Shown here: positions 55,368-64,000 of the stretch, piece by piece
Layout: every line of letters starts with the position of its first letter
How positions within the stretch are numbered: position 1 is the first letter of the stretch
DNA from: Paludisphaera soli
GTDB lineage: Bacteria > Planctomycetota > Planctomycetia > Isosphaerales > Isosphaeraceae
Direction of reading: 5' to 3'
NCBI RefSeq assembly: GCF_011064595.1
Contig: NZ_JAALJI010000002.1
Span: 434,001 to 498,000, forward strand
Length of the DNA: 64,000 nucleotides
Notes under the pieces: generated by a model
The model's input: the letters and a program-made list of their open reading frames with translations, nothing else
Told to the model about the DNA's origin: nothing
The model's database searches: none
Program-made: the position numbers and the translations under genes

Positions 55368-56195
55368 ATGGACGGTCCGATCCGGGTGGGGGCGGTCAGC
55401 TACCTGAACGCCAAGCCGCTGTACTACCGGCTCGAAGAGTTCGCACCGGGGGTGGAGCTGAGCATGGAGGTCCCCAGCCGGCTGGCCGAGAAGCTGTCGG
55501 CGGGGGAACTGGACGTGGCCCTGATCCCGTCGGTCGAGTACCTGCGCGGGGCCTCGCGGGGGTACGAGATCCTGCCGGGGTTCGCGATCGGGGCGCGGGG
55601 CCCGGTGCGGAGCGTCAAGCTCTTCAGCAAGGTGCCCCCGGCCGCGATCGGGCGGCTGGCTCTCGACGCCGGCTCGCGGACGAGCCAGGCGCTGGTGCAG
55701 GTCTGGCTGGAGGCGGCGCACGGCGTGCGGCCCCGGACGATCGAGCCCCTGCCCCTGGGGGTCTCGGCCCTGGAGAGCACGGCCGACGCGGTCCTGGTGA
55801 TCGGCGACCGGGCGATGAAGGTCCCCGACGAGCCCTTCCACCAAGTCGTGGACATGGCCGAGGCCTGGCGCGAGCTGACCGGGCTGCCGTTCGTCTTCGC
55901 CCTCTGGGTGGTGCGACGGGGGGCCGACCTGGGGAGCTTGCCGGACGCCCTGGCACGGAGCCGGGCCGAGGGCCTGGCGCACGCCGACGAGCTGTCGCGA
56001 ATTCACGGCCCGCGGCTGGGCCTGGATTTCCGGACGTGTTACGATTACCTCACGCGAGTCCTGTCCTACGACCTGGGCGAGCCGGAGCTGGCAGGGCTGA
56101 GGCGATTCGCCGAGATGGCCGCGCGCCTGGGCCTGGCGCCCGAAGGAGTGAATCTTGTCTTCCACCGCCCCCGCGACCTTGCGACGCGCCGCTGA
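55368..56195 (+). CDS. mqnA: Chorismate dehydratase MqnA (futalosine pathway)
   Basis: The 275-aa product has the family N-terminus IRVGAVSYLNAKPLYYRLE, with the conserved SYLNAKP, and SAGELDVALIPSVEYL, SRTSQALVQVWLE and TADAVLVIGDRAMKV. It converts chorismate to 3-enolpyruvylbenzoate in the alternative menaquinone pathway. Its stop lies 41 bp inside mqnC, a close coupling. It heads a five-gene operon under the promoter at 55259. Confidence 0.95.
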   Translation: MDGPIRVGAVSYLNAKPLYYRLEEFAPGVELSMEVPSRLAEKLSAGELDVALIPSVEYLRGASRGYEILPGFAIGARGPVRSVKLFSKVPPAAIGRLALDAGSRTSQALVQVWLEAAHGVRPRTIEPLPLGVSALESTADAVLVIGDRAMKVPDEPFHQVVDMAEAWRELTGLPFVFALWVVRRGADLGSLPDALARSRAEGLAHADELSRIHGPRLGLDFRTCYDYLTRVLSYDLGEPELAGLRRFAEMAARLGLAPEGVNLVFHRPRDLATRR

Positions 56196-57264
56196 AGGCG
56201 GCCGTTTGACGTTCGAGGAAGGCGTCGCCTTGTTCCGGGAAGCGAGCCTGCTGGACCTCGGCCGCGCCGCCGACGCCGTCTGCCGCCGGCTCCACCCCGG
56301 GCCGTACCGGACGTTCAACATCGACCGCAACATCAACTACACGAACGTCTGCACGGCCGTCTGCGACTTCTGCGCCTTCTACCGGAAGGTCGACGACGCC
56401 GACGCCTACGTCCTGGACCGCGACGTCCTGTTCGACAAGATCCGCGAGACCGTGGAGCTGGGCGGCGACCAGATCCTCCTGCAAGGGGGCCTGCACCCCA
56501 AGCTCAAGCTGGAGTGGTACGAGGAGTTGCTGCGGGACATCCGCGCCACCTTCCCCACGATCAACGTCCACGGCTTCAGCGCCCCGGAGATCCACCACTT
56601 CACCAAGGTGGCCAAGCTGCCGCTGGAGACGGTGCTGGAGCGGCTCAAGGCGGCCGGCCTGGGGAGCCTCCCCGGCGGCGGGGCTGAGATCCTCGTCGAC
56701 CGCGTCCGCAAGGCGATCACCCGGGGCAAGGTCAACACCGACGACTGGATCAACGTCCACCGCGTCTGGCACAAGCTCGGCGGGCGATCGACGGCCACCA
56801 TGATGTTCGGCCACGTCGAGACGATCGAGGAGCGGGTCGAGCACCTGGACCGCGTCCGCAGCCTCCAGGACGAGACCGGCGGCTTCACGGCCCACATCTG
56901 CTGGACCTTCCAGCCCGAGAACACCGAGATGGCCGACGTCCCGACCGTCGGAGCGTTCGAGTACCTGCGCACCCAGGCGATGACCCGGCTCTACCTGGAC
57001 AACGTCCCGAGCATCCAGTCGTCGTGGGTCACCCAGGGGGCGAAGATCGGCCAGATGGGCCTGTTCTTCGGGGCCAACGACATGGGGAGCCTGATGATCG
57101 AGGAGAACGTCGTCTCCTCGGCCGGGACGGTTCACCACCTGAGCCTCGAAGAGATCAAGCGCTGCATCCGCCAGGCGGGCTACATCCCCCGCCAGCGCAA
57201 CGTGTTCTACAATTACATCGACGAGGCGCCGGCCGATGAGCCGGCCGTCGCGGGCGTCGCCTGA
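56155..57264 (+). CDS. mqnC: Cyclic dehypoxanthinyl futalosine synthase MqnC (radical SAM)
   Basis: A TTG start at 56155 with an excellent SD (AAGGAG, 8 nt) gives 369 aa. The radical-SAM cluster is C66-x3-C70-x2-C73 in [49 protein letters not shown] and [12 protein letters not shown] are MqnC-specific rather than MqnE-like features. It cyclises dehypoxanthinyl futalosine in menaquinone biosynthesis. The 41-bp overlap with mqnA suggests stoichiometric expression. The TTG rather than an internal ATG is chosen because of the SD. Confidence 0.96.
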   Translation: MSSTAPATLRRAAEGGRLTFEEGVALFREASLLDLGRAADAVCRRLHPGPYRTFNIDRNINYTNVCTAVCDFCAFYRKVDDADAYVLDRDVLFDKIRETVELGGDQILLQGGLHPKLKLEWYEELLRDIRATFPTINVHGFSAPEIHHFTKVAKLPLETVLERLKAAGLGSLPGGGAEILVDRVRKAITRGKVNTDDWINVHRVWHKLGGRSTATMMFGHVETIEERVEHLDRVRSLQDETGGFTAHICWTFQPENTEMADVPTVGAFEYLRTQAMTRLYLDNVPSIQSSWVTQGAKIGQMGLFFGANDMGSLMIEENVVSSAGTVHHLSLEEIKRCIRQAGYIPRQRNVFYNYIDEAPADEPAVAGVA

Positions 57265-57341
57265 GCTTCGGCGAGCCGGCCGTCGCCGTCGGCGCCGCCC
57301 CCTCTTCCCAGACTCCATCCAGACCAGGAACGGGCCGTCGC

Positions 57342-58148
57342 GTGATCCAAGTCGAACACCTCGGCAAGTCGTTCCACGACTATCAACGCGGCTGGGTGGA
57401 GGCGGTCCGGGACGTGTCGTTCGAATGCCGCCCCGGCGAGATCTTCGGGCTCCTCGGCCCCAACGGGGCGGGCAAGACGACGACCCTGCGGATCCTCAGC
57501 ACGATCCTCCGCCCCACCGCGGGGCGGGCGGTCGTCGCCGGGTATGACGTGGTCGAGCACCCCGAGGAGGTCCGCCGCCGGATCGGCTTCATGTCGGCCG
57601 GCACCGGCATCTACGACCGCATGACCGCCTGGGAGCTGGTCGAGTACTTCGGCCGGCTCTACGGCCTGCCGAAGGCCCGCCTCCGGGAGCGGATGGAGAC
57701 GGTCTTCGGCTGGCTCAAGATGGACGACTTCCGCGACGTGCTGGGCTCGAAGATGTCCACCGGCATGAAGCAGAAGGTCTCCATCGCCCGCACGATCGTC
57801 CACGACCCGCCGGTCCTCATCTTCGACGAGCCGACCTCCGGCCTGGACATCCTGGTCCAGCGCGTCGTGCTGGACAAGATCCTGGAGCTGCGCGACCTGG
57901 GCAAGACCATCGTCTTCTCCACCCACTCCATGAGCGAGGTCCAGCGGCTCTGCTCGCGGGTCGCGATCATCTACCGGGGCGCCCTCCAGGCCCAGGGACC
58001 GATCGACGAGCTGCTGGCGAGCCACGGCCAGCCCGACGTCGAGGAGCTGTTCTTCGCCCTGGTCGAGCGAGCCGACGCCCTCGCCCGGGCCGATTCCGAC
58101 GCCGACGTCGACGCCAGCCCCGCGCGGGCCGGGGGGCCCACGCCATGA
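57342..58148 (+). CDS. ABC transporter ATPase, NatA-like
   Basis: The 268-aa ATPase has Walker [15 protein letters not shown], signature [14 protein letters not shown], Walker [14 protein letters not shown] and His in [12 protein letters not shown]. The short motif [20 protein letters not shown] is characteristic of NatA-type exporters. GTG start 78 bp after the mqnC stop. It overlaps the NatB-CPBP gene by ATGA. NatAB systems export sodium in Bacillus; the substrate here is not known. The last about 20 residues are an Asp/Ala-rich tail. Confidence 0.93.
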   Translation: MIQVEHLGKSFHDYQRGWVEAVRDVSFECRPGEIFGLLGPNGAGKTTTLRILSTILRPTAGRAVVAGYDVVEHPEEVRRRIGFMSAGTGIYDRMTAWELVEYFGRLYGLPKARLRERMETVFGWLKMDDFRDVLGSKMSTGMKQKVSIARTIVHDPPVLIFDEPTSGLDILVQRVVLDKILELRDLGKTIVFSTHSMSEVQRLCSRVAIIYRGALQAQGPIDELLASHGQPDVEELFFALVERADALARADSDADVDASPARAGGPTP

Positions 58149-60292
58149 ACTGGTCGAACATCCTGCTGATCTTCCGCCGCGAGGGGATGGACCAGCTCCG
58201 CGACCGCCGCACCCTGTTCATGGTCGTCTTCTTCCCGATCCTGCTCTACCCCCTGATCGGCGCGGGGGTGCTGCAGTTCGCCGCGGCGATCCAGGAGAGG
58301 CCCCGGCTCGTGGTGATCGTCGGCGCCGAGCACCTGCCGAAGGCCCCGCCGCTGCTCGACGCCGAGGGGAAGGGCCTCAACCCCGACCTGTTCGACTCGG
58401 CCGCCGAGGCCGCGCGGCTGGAGGTGGCGCTCCAGCCCGACGACGGCCCCTGGGGCGAGCCCGCCCGCCGCGAGCAGGCGGTCCGCAACGGCGACGCGTC
58501 GGCCGTCCTGGTCGTCCCGGCCGACCTGCCGGAGCAGTTCCGGGCCAAGGGGGACGTGGCGATCCCGATCCACTACAAGAGCGTCGACGAGACCAGCCAG
58601 GTCACCTACCTGCGGCTCCGCGAGGCCCTCGACCGCTGGAAGCGGGGGATCGTCGAGGAGCGCCGCAAGCAGGACAACCTCCCCGCCGGCTACGCCCAGC
58701 CGATCGAGGTCAAGGCGCTCGACGCGGCCACGGCGCAGGAGGTCGGCGGCAACGTCTGGGGGCGGATCTTCCCGTTCCTGCTGGTCCTGATGTCGCTGAC
58801 CGGGGCCTTCTACCCGGCCGTCGACCTGTGCGCCGGCGAGAAGGAGCGGGGGACGATGGAGACCCTGCTCATCAGCCCCGCCGGCCGGGCCGAGATCGTG
58901 ATGGGCAAGTTCCTGGCCGTGCTGGTCGCCAGCGTGACCACGGCCGTGCTGAACCTGATCAGCATGGGCGTGACCGGCCTGCAGCTCGCCCAGCGGGCCT
59001 CGGGCTTCGGCGGGGCCGACCCGGCCCGCCAGGCCGCCGCCGCGCTCGCGCCGCCGACCCTGCAGTCGGCCCTCTGGATGATCGTCCTGCTGATCCCCCT
59101 GGCCGCCTTCTTCAGCGCGATCTGCCTGGCCCTCGCCGCGATGGCCCGCAGCATGAAGGAGGGGCAGTACTACATGACCCCCCTCTACCTGATCTGCCTG
59201 CCGCTGATCTTCCTGACGATGGCCCCGGGGATCGAGCTGAACCCCTTCTACAGCATCGTGCCGGTGACCGGCGTGGCGCTGTTGCTGCGGGCCCTGATCG
59301 TGGGGGACTACGCCACGGCCTTCCGCTACTTCCCGCTCGTCCTGATCCCGACCCTCGTCTACGCCTGGCTCGCCCTGCGATGGGCCGTCGAGCAGTTCCA
59401 GGACGAGGAGGCGCTGTTCCGGGAGTCGGAGCGGTTCAGCCTGGGCTCGTGGGTCCGGAGCCTGATCCGCGACCGGGGGCCGAGGCCGACCTCGACGCAG
59501 GCGGTGCTCGCCTTCGCGGTCATCATCACGGCCTCGTGGTTGTTCGCCCAGGCGACGCTGGCGACGGGCTCGGTGGGTGGGCTGGGATCGGTCGCGGCCG
59601 GCCAGTCCTTGATCCTGCTGGTGCCCCTGGGCATGGCCTTCCTGCTCACGACCGACCCGCTGGGCACTCTCCGCCTGAGGCGGGCCGACGCCCGCTACTT
59701 CGCCCTGGCGGCGGCGATGGCCGTCACGCTCAACCCGGTGGTCGCCGAGCTGAGCCGGCTCGTCCAGTGGGTCTTCCCGGTCTCGGGCGCGACCCAGGAG
59801 GTGCTGAAATCGCTGATGTTCGGCGACCTCGGGCTCCTGCCGACGATCCTGGTGCTGGCCGTCCTGCCGGCGATCTGCGAGGAGACGGCCTTCCGGGGTT
59901 TCATCCTCACGGGCCTGCAATCGGGGCGGCGGACCCGGTCGGCGATCGTCCTGTCGGCCCTGCTGTTCGGGTTCCTGCACGTCTTCCTGAGCCTCTTCCA
60001 GCAGCTCTTCAACGCGACCCTGCTGGGGGTCTTCCTCGGCCTGCTGGCGATCCGCAGCCGGAGCCTCTGGCCGGGCGTCCTGTTCCACGCCCTGAACAAC
60101 GGCTTCGCGGTGGGGATGGCGGCGTGGGTCGCCTGGCTCTCCCGGATCGGGGCGGCGAACCTCGTCTACCTCGACCCGAAAGAGGGGGTCTACCAGAAGC
60201 CCTGGGTCGCGGCCGGGGCGGTCGCGTCGGCGATGCTCTTCGCCTACCTCTGGAAGCACGACCGCCCGGGCCCGGACTCCGGGGAGACCTGA
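58145..60292 (+). CDS. NatB-like ABC-2 permease fused to a CPBP (CAAX) intramembrane protease
   Basis: The 715-aa product begins in an ATGA overlap with the NatA-like ATPase. Residues 1-420 form an ABC-2 permease: an N-terminal helix ([18 protein letters not shown]), a soluble loop with two subdomains and a membrane bundle with [15 protein letters not shown]. Residues about 490-690 form a CPBP-type metalloprotease bundle. Its motifs are EETAFRGF (E579, E580, R584), FGFLHVFL and HALNNGF, the zinc-binding Glu/His set of the CAAX-prenyl-endopeptidase-like family. The fusion is known in planctomycete-type genomes; its substrate is not. It lies between mqnC and a likely mqnX. Confidence 0.92.
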   Translation: MNWSNILLIFRREGMDQLRDRRTLFMVVFFPILLYPLIGAGVLQFAAAIQERPRLVVIVGAEHLPKAPPLLDAEGKGLNPDLFDSAAEAARLEVALQPDDGPWGEPARREQAVRNGDASAVLVVPADLPEQFRAKGDVAIPIHYKSVDETSQVTYLRLREALDRWKRGIVEERRKQDNLPAGYAQPIEVKALDAATAQEVGGNVWGRIFPFLLVLMSLTGAFYPAVDLCAGEKERGTMETLLISPAGRAEIVMGKFLAVLVASVTTAVLNLISMGVTGLQLAQRASGFGGADPARQAAAALAPPTLQSALWMIVLLIPLAAFFSAICLALAAMARSMKEGQYYMTPLYLICLPLIFLTMAPGIELNPFYSIVPVTGVALLLRALIVGDYATAFRYFPLVLIPTLVYAWLALRWAVEQFQDEEALFRESERFSLGSWVRSLIRDRGPRPTSTQAVLAFAVIITASWLFAQATLATGSVGGLGSVAAGQSLILLVPLGMAFLLTTDPLGTLRLRRADARYFALAAAMAVTLNPVVAELSRLVQWVFPVSGATQEVLKSLMFGDLGLLPTILVLAVLPAICEETAFRGFILTGLQSGRRTRSAIVLSALLFGFLHVFLSLFQQLFNATLLGVFLGLLAIRSRSLWPGVLFHALNNGFAVGMAAWVAWLSRIGAANLVYLDPKEGVYQKPWVAAGAVASAMLFAYLWKHDRPGPDSGET

Positions 60293-60295
60293 CCG

Positions 60296-61567
60296 ATGAG
60301 GCGAGGCACGCTCAGCCTCCGGGCGCGATACGTCTTCCCCGTCGACGGTCCACCGATCGCCGACGGCGTAGTCGCGATCCAGGACGGCCGGATCGCCCGG
60401 GTCGGCCCGGCGAACGAACGCACGGCCGACCTCGACCTGGGAAACGCGGCGATCATCCCCGGCCTGGTCAACGCCCACACCCACCTGGAGTTGGGCAGCC
60501 TTACCGACGACGACGGAGCCCTGCCCGCCGCCCCGGAGAACGAGGTCGAGTGGCTGCGACGGGTCATGGCCCAGCGCAGGTCGGGCTCGTCCGAGGAGGC
60601 CTACCGCGCCAACGTGGCCCGGAACCTGCGCGCGGCCATCGAGGCCGGGACGACCCTGGTGGCCGACACCACGACCGCCGGCCTGAGCTGGGACGCGATC
60701 GCCGAGGCCCCGGTCCGGGCGGTGGTCTTCGCCGAGGTCCTGGGGCTCAAGCGCTATCGCGGGCTCCAGACCAACGACGCCGCCTGGCGGTGGTTGGGCT
60801 CCATCACGCCCGAGGCCCAGGTCGCGGCCAATGCCCGCGTCGGCCTCTCGCCCCACGCCCCCTACAGCACGGCCGAATGGCTCTACCACAGCGCCGCGGC
60901 CAGCCGCCTGCCGCTCTCCACCCACCTGGCCGAGATGCCCGAGGAGCTGGAGTTGCTGGAGACCCGCGACGGCCCCCTCCGGCGCTACCTGGAGGAGCTC
61001 GGGGCCTGGGACGACGACTGGGAGCCGATCGGGCCCCGGCCGTCGGACTACATCCGCAAGGGGGACCTCCGCCACGCCGACTGGCTCGTGGCGCACGGGA
61101 CCTACATCGAGCCCTCCGAGTTCTGGCAGCTGCGGCCCGAGGCGTCGTCGAACGGCCATCGCGTGGCCGTGGCCTTCTGCCCGCGCACCAACGCCCGGTT
61201 CGGCCACGACGCCCACCCCTACCGGACGCTCCTGGAGAAGGGGGCGATCGTCTGCCTGGGGACCGACAGCCTGGCGTCCAGCCCCAGCCTGGGGGTCCTC
61301 GACGAGGCCCGCTTCCTCCATGCCCGCGACGACTCCCTCTCGGGCGAGCTGCTCCTGACCATGGCCACCCTCTTCGGCGCCTGGGCCCTCCGCGCCGAGA
61401 CGACCACCGGCACGATCCGCCCCGGCAAGTCCGCCGACCTCGCCGTCGTCCGCCTCCCCGACCGCGACGAGGCCGATCCCCACCGCCTCCTCCTCGAATC
61501 CGACGAGCCCGTCCTCGCCACCCTCTTCGAGGGCGACTTCGTCTCCGGCCCCTGGCAAGAGACCTGA
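60296..61567 (+). CDS. Amidohydrolase, candidate aminodeoxyfutalosine deaminase (MqnX-like)
   Basis: The 423-aa metal-dependent hydrolase (COG0402/SsnA-like) has the signature NAHTHLELGSL (H61, H63), SPHAPYST (H187), LSTHLAEMPEE and LGTDSLASSP (catalytic Asp). It begins 3 bp after the natB/CPBP stop. A related amidohydrolase, MqnX, deaminates 6-aminodeoxyfutalosine in the futalosine pathway; position in an operon with mqnA and mqnC makes that the leading hypothesis. Alternatives are guanine deaminase or an S-adenosylhomocysteine/5'-methylthioadenosine deaminase (MtaD), both in the same superfamily. Confidence 0.9.
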   Translation: MRRGTLSLRARYVFPVDGPPIADGVVAIQDGRIARVGPANERTADLDLGNAAIIPGLVNAHTHLELGSLTDDDGALPAAPENEVEWLRRVMAQRRSGSSEEAYRANVARNLRAAIEAGTTLVADTTTAGLSWDAIAEAPVRAVVFAEVLGLKRYRGLQTNDAAWRWLGSITPEAQVAANARVGLSPHAPYSTAEWLYHSAAASRLPLSTHLAEMPEELELLETRDGPLRRYLEELGAWDDDWEPIGPRPSDYIRKGDLRHADWLVAHGTYIEPSEFWQLRPEASSNGHRVAVAFCPRTNARFGHDAHPYRTLLEKGAIVCLGTDSLASSPSLGVLDEARFLHARDDSLSGELLLTMATLFGAWALRAETTTGTIRPGKSADLAVVRLPDRDEADPHRLLLESDEPVLATLFEGDFVSGPWQET

Positions 61568-61588
61568 CCCGCGCCAGGCCTCCCGGAG

Positions 61589-61722
61589 ATCGGCTTCGTT
61601 CGCCCCGCCCCGAAAACGAAGCCATCGGCCGCAAACCATTTTCTGATATCGACTTAAACGCCTATCTCGGGCGCAGAAATTGGGTTCGTTCGGCGCGATT
61701 CGTGGTGTTTTTCGCGCGGCTG
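61589..61722 (+). repeat. Dispersed intergenic repeat, copy B
   Basis: A hairpin with GGCTTCGTT (61592-61600) and AACGAAGCC (61615-61623) is followed 53 nt later by the 26-bp core at 61677-61702, identical to copy A at 34436-34461. Similarity continues with mismatches through a GGNGTTTTCGCG-like segment to about 61722. It fills most of the intergenic space 61568-61736 between two convergent stops. Confidence 0.72.
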
Positions 61723-61736
61723 AGCCTGGTTGCGAG

Positions 61737-62606
61737 TCATCCAGGGAGGTTCAATGCCTCTCGCTGCTGGTCGACCCAGAGGCGGGCTTCCGCCAGGCCA
61801 TCGGCCGTCCAGACGTGGGGAAGGTCGGCGACCTGGGCCATCTTCTCGACCAACCCCCAGCGCACCCGGAACGACGCGCCGTGGTCGAGGATGTGGGCCA
61901 TCAGCTCCAGGCCCAGGGCGGGATCGTGCTCGTGCACGACCTGGGCGGCCCAGCACGCCGAATCGTCGTCGGCCCTGCGGGCCTGATCGACCAGGAATGA
62001 CCAGCCGACCCGATCTCCGGCCTGGAGGAGGCCGACGGCGAGCATCGTCCGATGGTCATCAGGACCGCCGCAGTTCCAGGCCTCGCGGAGGAAGGCGAGC
62101 CGCTCCCCCTCGTCCAGCAGGACTCCGTTGGTCAGGCCGAAGAAAGCCACGTTGCGACGGCCCTGGTCGCCGTGCCGGAACCATTCGTGGAAGCGGGCGA
62201 CGAGCGCCTCGTCCTTCGTCACGGCGAGGCGGACGGCGGCCGCCGACCAGCGGAACTCGTCCGGGTGGTCGAGCAGCGAACGCAGCTTCTCCCCAATCGC
62301 CGCGACTTCGGCCGGCGCGTGGCGGATCGCGATCTCGGCCAGCTCGGGATCGGGGTCGTCGATCAGCGCGAGCAGGAGCGAGGAGTCTTCAAGCACCCGC
62401 CGGCCGAGCGCGGCGATCAAAGCCATCCGACGCCCCTCGGCGGGGGCGGACGGGTCGCGGAGGGTCGCCAGCAGCGACGCGTCGTCGGCCCTCCTCGCCG
62501 CTTCAAGCGCCCGATTCGCCCGGTCGCAGTCCTCCTGGCAGCGGCGACGGGACTCGGCCGCCTTCGCCAGCGTGATCTGCTCCTGCTCGGACAGGGGCGT
62601 GGGCAT
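61737..62606 (-). CDS. HEAT-like helical-repeat protein of unknown function
   Basis: From the ATG at 62606 (AGGAG 7 nt upstream) the product is 289 aa, cytoplasmic. It begins with a coiled-coil helix (SEQEQITLAKAAESRRRCQE) and continues with helical repeats that resemble HEAT repeats (SLLLALIDDPDPELAEIAIR; WSAAAVRLAVTKDEALVARF; LAVGLLQAGDRVGWSFLVDQ). No catalytic motif is seen. It may be a scaffold; function unknown. Longer frame to 62687 lacks a good start. Confidence 0.78.
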   Translation of the reverse strand: MPTPLSEQEQITLAKAAESRRRCQEDCDRANRALEAARRADDASLLATLRDPSAPAEGRRMALIAALGRRVLEDSSLLLALIDDPDPELAEIAIRHAPAEVAAIGEKLRSLLDHPDEFRWSAAAVRLAVTKDEALVARFHEWFRHGDQGRRNVAFFGLTNGVLLDEGERLAFLREAWNCGGPDDHRTMLAVGLLQAGDRVGWSFLVDQARRADDDSACWAAQVVHEHDPALGLELMAHILDHGASFRVRWGLVEKMAQVADLPHVWTADGLAEARLWVDQQREALNLPG

Positions 62607-62658
62607 GGGAGACTCCTGCAACCTTTGGGACGGCCGCTCGGACGCATTGGACGTTCGT

Positions 62659-62687
62659 AAGATGCCTTCGCGCGATCGTCGGGTCAA
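62659..62687 (-). promoter_or_regulatory. Sigma70-like promoter for the HEAT-like gene
   Basis: On the minus strand TTGACC (62682-62687), 17-bp spacer and CATCTT (62659-62664), about 50 bp before the start at 62606. The -10 is a weak match. Confidence 0.45.
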
Positions 62688-62838
62688 TCCGCAGCCGGGA
62701 CGAGCCGCCGGCCGATCGCGGAGCCTCCCAGGTTACGATGCACCCGGATGGCGGATTACGGACGCGCTGCGAGAGAATCAGGGGGCCCCTAGGAATTTCC
62801 ACTGACCGTCACGGATTCTGAGTGGTCATCATGACGGC

Positions 62839-62890
62839 CTTCCCCCCTGGCGGGGGAAGGTGGCCCGAAGGGCCGGATGAGGGGGGGACG
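62839..62890 (+). repeat. Two-hairpin intergenic repeat, copy 1
   Basis: CTTCCCCC-CTGGC-GGGGGAAG (first stem) is followed by GGCCC-GAA-GGGCC (second stem) and GATGAGGGGGGGACG. A second copy lies inverted at 62978-63032. Confidence 0.8.
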
Positions 62891-62977
62891 AGCGAGAAGA
62901 CTATTGGAGATCCGACCGGTCTTCCCGAGCCCGTCGGCCGTGCGGGCCGAACTTCGAGATCCGCCGCTCCCCGCGAG

Positions 62978-63032
62978 CGTCCCCCCCTCATCTGACCGCT
63001 GCGCGGTCTGTCTTCCCCCGCCAGGGGGGAAG
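62978..63032 (-). repeat. Two-hairpin intergenic repeat, copy 2 (inverted)
   Basis: Read on the minus strand, the first stem is identical to copy 1, then GACCGC-GCA-GCGGTC (second stem, different sequence, same pairing) and GATGAGGGGGGGACG. The two copies face one another 87 bp apart in the 62607-63106 gap, otherwise without a gene. Confidence 0.8.
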
Positions 63033-63106
63033 ACCGTCTTCGTCCACGCCAACTCAAAATCCGCGAGGGTCGGAGTTGGAACAAGCCGAGCGGGAGGATC
63101 TCGATA

Positions 63107-64000
63107 TCAGCGCGGGACGATGCGCCGTTCGAGGCGGAAGACGGCCTGCTGGGCCTCGCGGTCCAGGGGGTTGTTCGCGAGGGCGAGGCGGGACCAGGCG
63201 ACGGCCTCGGGGACGCGGCCGGCGGCGGCGCAGGCGTCGGCGAGGCGGGCGGGGAGGGTCGGGTCGGTCCGCCCTTCCGGGGTGGCGGCGCGGAGGATCA
63301 GGGGGGTGATGGCGTCGTGGCGGTCGGCGGCCTCGAAGGCCCTCGCGGCCCCGTCCGGGTCGCCGGCGAGCCGGAGCGCCGTACCGAGTCCCTGGAGCGA
63401 GCCGCGATCGTGCGGGGCGGCCTCGACGGCCCGGCGATAGGCGCGCACGGCCCCCTCGACGTCGCCCCGCTTGAGGGCGAACCGGCCCCGGGCCGGGGCC
63501 AGGCTCGGCTCGTCGGGCGGGGCGGATCGCAGCAGGCGCTCGGCCTCGTCGTCGTCCTCGCCCTCCAGGGCGAGCATCACGCGGAGGGCGAGCGCCTCGG
63601 AGTCCGAGTCGGGGAGCGAGGCGAGGACCGTCTTCGCCTCCTGCACCTGGTTCATGCGCCTCAGGCCCTCCGCCAGCACCAGCCGCGAGGCGCGGTCGTC
63701 GGGGTCGGCCTCGACGCACTTCGCCAGCGTCAGGCAGTCCTCGCGGGGGCTCCAGGTGGCGTGACGGGCCTTGCCCCAGTGGAGGACCTTCTCGAAGGTC
63801 AGGCCGCCTCGATCCGAGACCGCCAGCATCGCGCGGTCGAATTCGTCCCAGCGATGCTGGAGGTTGAGGATGTAGGCGAGTTCCTCGTACGGCTGGGGCT
63901 CGCGGGGGAGCGCCTCGGCGGCCTTGCGGAAGTGGGCCTCGGCGGCGCGGAGTCGGTGGCGGGCCACCTCGACGCGGCCGGACAGGAGCCGGGCGAGTCC
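63107..64000 (-). CDS. Tetratricopeptide-repeat protein (5' end outside window)
   Basis: The open frame continues to the right edge of the window, so the N-terminus is missing; a GTG at 63967 is in frame, but repeat-like sequence continues upstream of it (RLLSGRVEVARHRLRAAEAH). About 297 residues of TPR-type helices are visible (RAAEAHFRKAAEALPREPQP; AVRAYRRAVEAAPHDRGSLQ; VPEAVAWSRLALANNPLDRE). There are no catalytic motifs. It might be a protein-interaction scaffold or be fused to an enzymatic domain outside the window. Confidence 0.88.
   Translation of the reverse strand, partial: GLARLLSGRVEVARHRLRAAEAHFRKAAEALPREPQPYEELAYILNLQHRWDEFDRAMLAVSDRGGLTFEKVLHWGKARHATWSPREDCLTLAKCVEADPDDRASRLVLAEGLRRMNQVQEAKTVLASLPDSDSEALALRVMLALEGEDDDEAERLLRSAPPDEPSLAPARGRFALKRGDVEGAVRAYRRAVEAAPHDRGSLQGLGTALRLAGDPDGAARAFEAADRHDAITPLILRAATPEGRTDPTLPARLADACAAAGRVPEAVAWSRLALANNPLDREAQQAVFRLERRIVPR

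Noticed and set aside
62839-63032. Inverted repeats as ends of an insertion sequence or MITE
   Set aside because: Only about 87 bp lie between the copies, there is no transposase frame, and I see no target-site duplication. A REP/BIME-like arrangement fits better.
62877-63440. 187-codon frame across the inverted repeats
   Set aside because: Its first part is encoded by repeat sequence and the rest lies antisense to the TPR gene. No conserved-looking domain.

Overview
The window is a very GC-rich chromosomal segment from a planctomycete, most likely of the Isosphaeraceae type. This is inferred from gene content and not from a marker gene. Supporting signs are a partial TIGR02604-type 'membrane-bound dehydrogenase' with HEAT repeats, ASPIC/UnbV-FG-GAP lipoproteins, a Hanks kinase fused to WD40 repeats, a NatB-CPBP protease fusion, futalosine-pathway menaquinone genes, a TatC with a large first periplasmic loop, and 5-heme cytochromes with C-terminal TPRs. 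I see no rRNA, prophage, insertion sequence or CRISPR array. The strong GC bias at codon third positions creates many long antisense shadow ORFs, which I left out.

Layout. 1-4.5 kb: left-edge dehydrogenase-like gene and an ABC-2 permease, both on the minus strand. 4.7-10.8 kb: small exported proteins, then a translationally coupled pair (membrane multiheme cytochrome-TPR and CRTAC1-like lipoprotein). 11.1-16.1 kb: S41 protease, D-2-hydroxyacid dehydrogenase and a YfhO-like polytopic protein, ending at a strong bidirectional terminator. 16.1-24.2 kb: Prc-like tail-specific protease, LysM protein, and a MoxR-DUF58-transglutaminase operon. 24.3-31.5 kb: glycosyltransferase, polytopic protein, mannose-6-phosphate isomerase, TatC, homoserine dehydrogenase and a phosphoglycerate-mutase-like protein that may be the homoserine kinase. 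31.6-35.9 kb: zinc alcohol dehydrogenase/DUF302 pair divergent from a TetR regulator, a cupin, an unknown membrane-anchored protein and a stand-alone LigD-type phosphoesterase domain. 36-45 kb: glnA, lspA with a DksA/TraR zinc finger, SDR epimerase, DJ-1/PfpI protein, xylA, tRNA-Val(CAC), UPF0178, Tat-signal aldo/keto reductase and DUF72. 45.4-46.6 kb: glycine-rich RRM protein and two small proteins. 46.9-50.3 kb: three-gene ABC export cassette. 50.4-55.2 kb: triple-PDZ protein and kinase-WD40. 55.4-61.6 kb: mqnA-mqnC-natA-like-natB/CPBP-amidohydrolase operon. 61.7-64 kb: repeats, a HEAT-like protein and a right-edge TPR protein.

Regulation. Many intergenic regions carry a sigma70-like pattern, TTGNNN - 16 to 18 bp - TANNNT (for example before tRNA-Val, xylA, prc, moxR, hom, tatC, mqnA and the SDR gene), so housekeeping promoters can be placed by eye. 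Translational coupling by ATGA/GTGA overlaps is common. The most unusual non-coding features are an inverted pair of two-hairpin repeats at 62.8-63.0 kb whose second stem differs between copies while keeping its pairing, and a dispersed repeat present at 34.4 kb and 61.6 kb.
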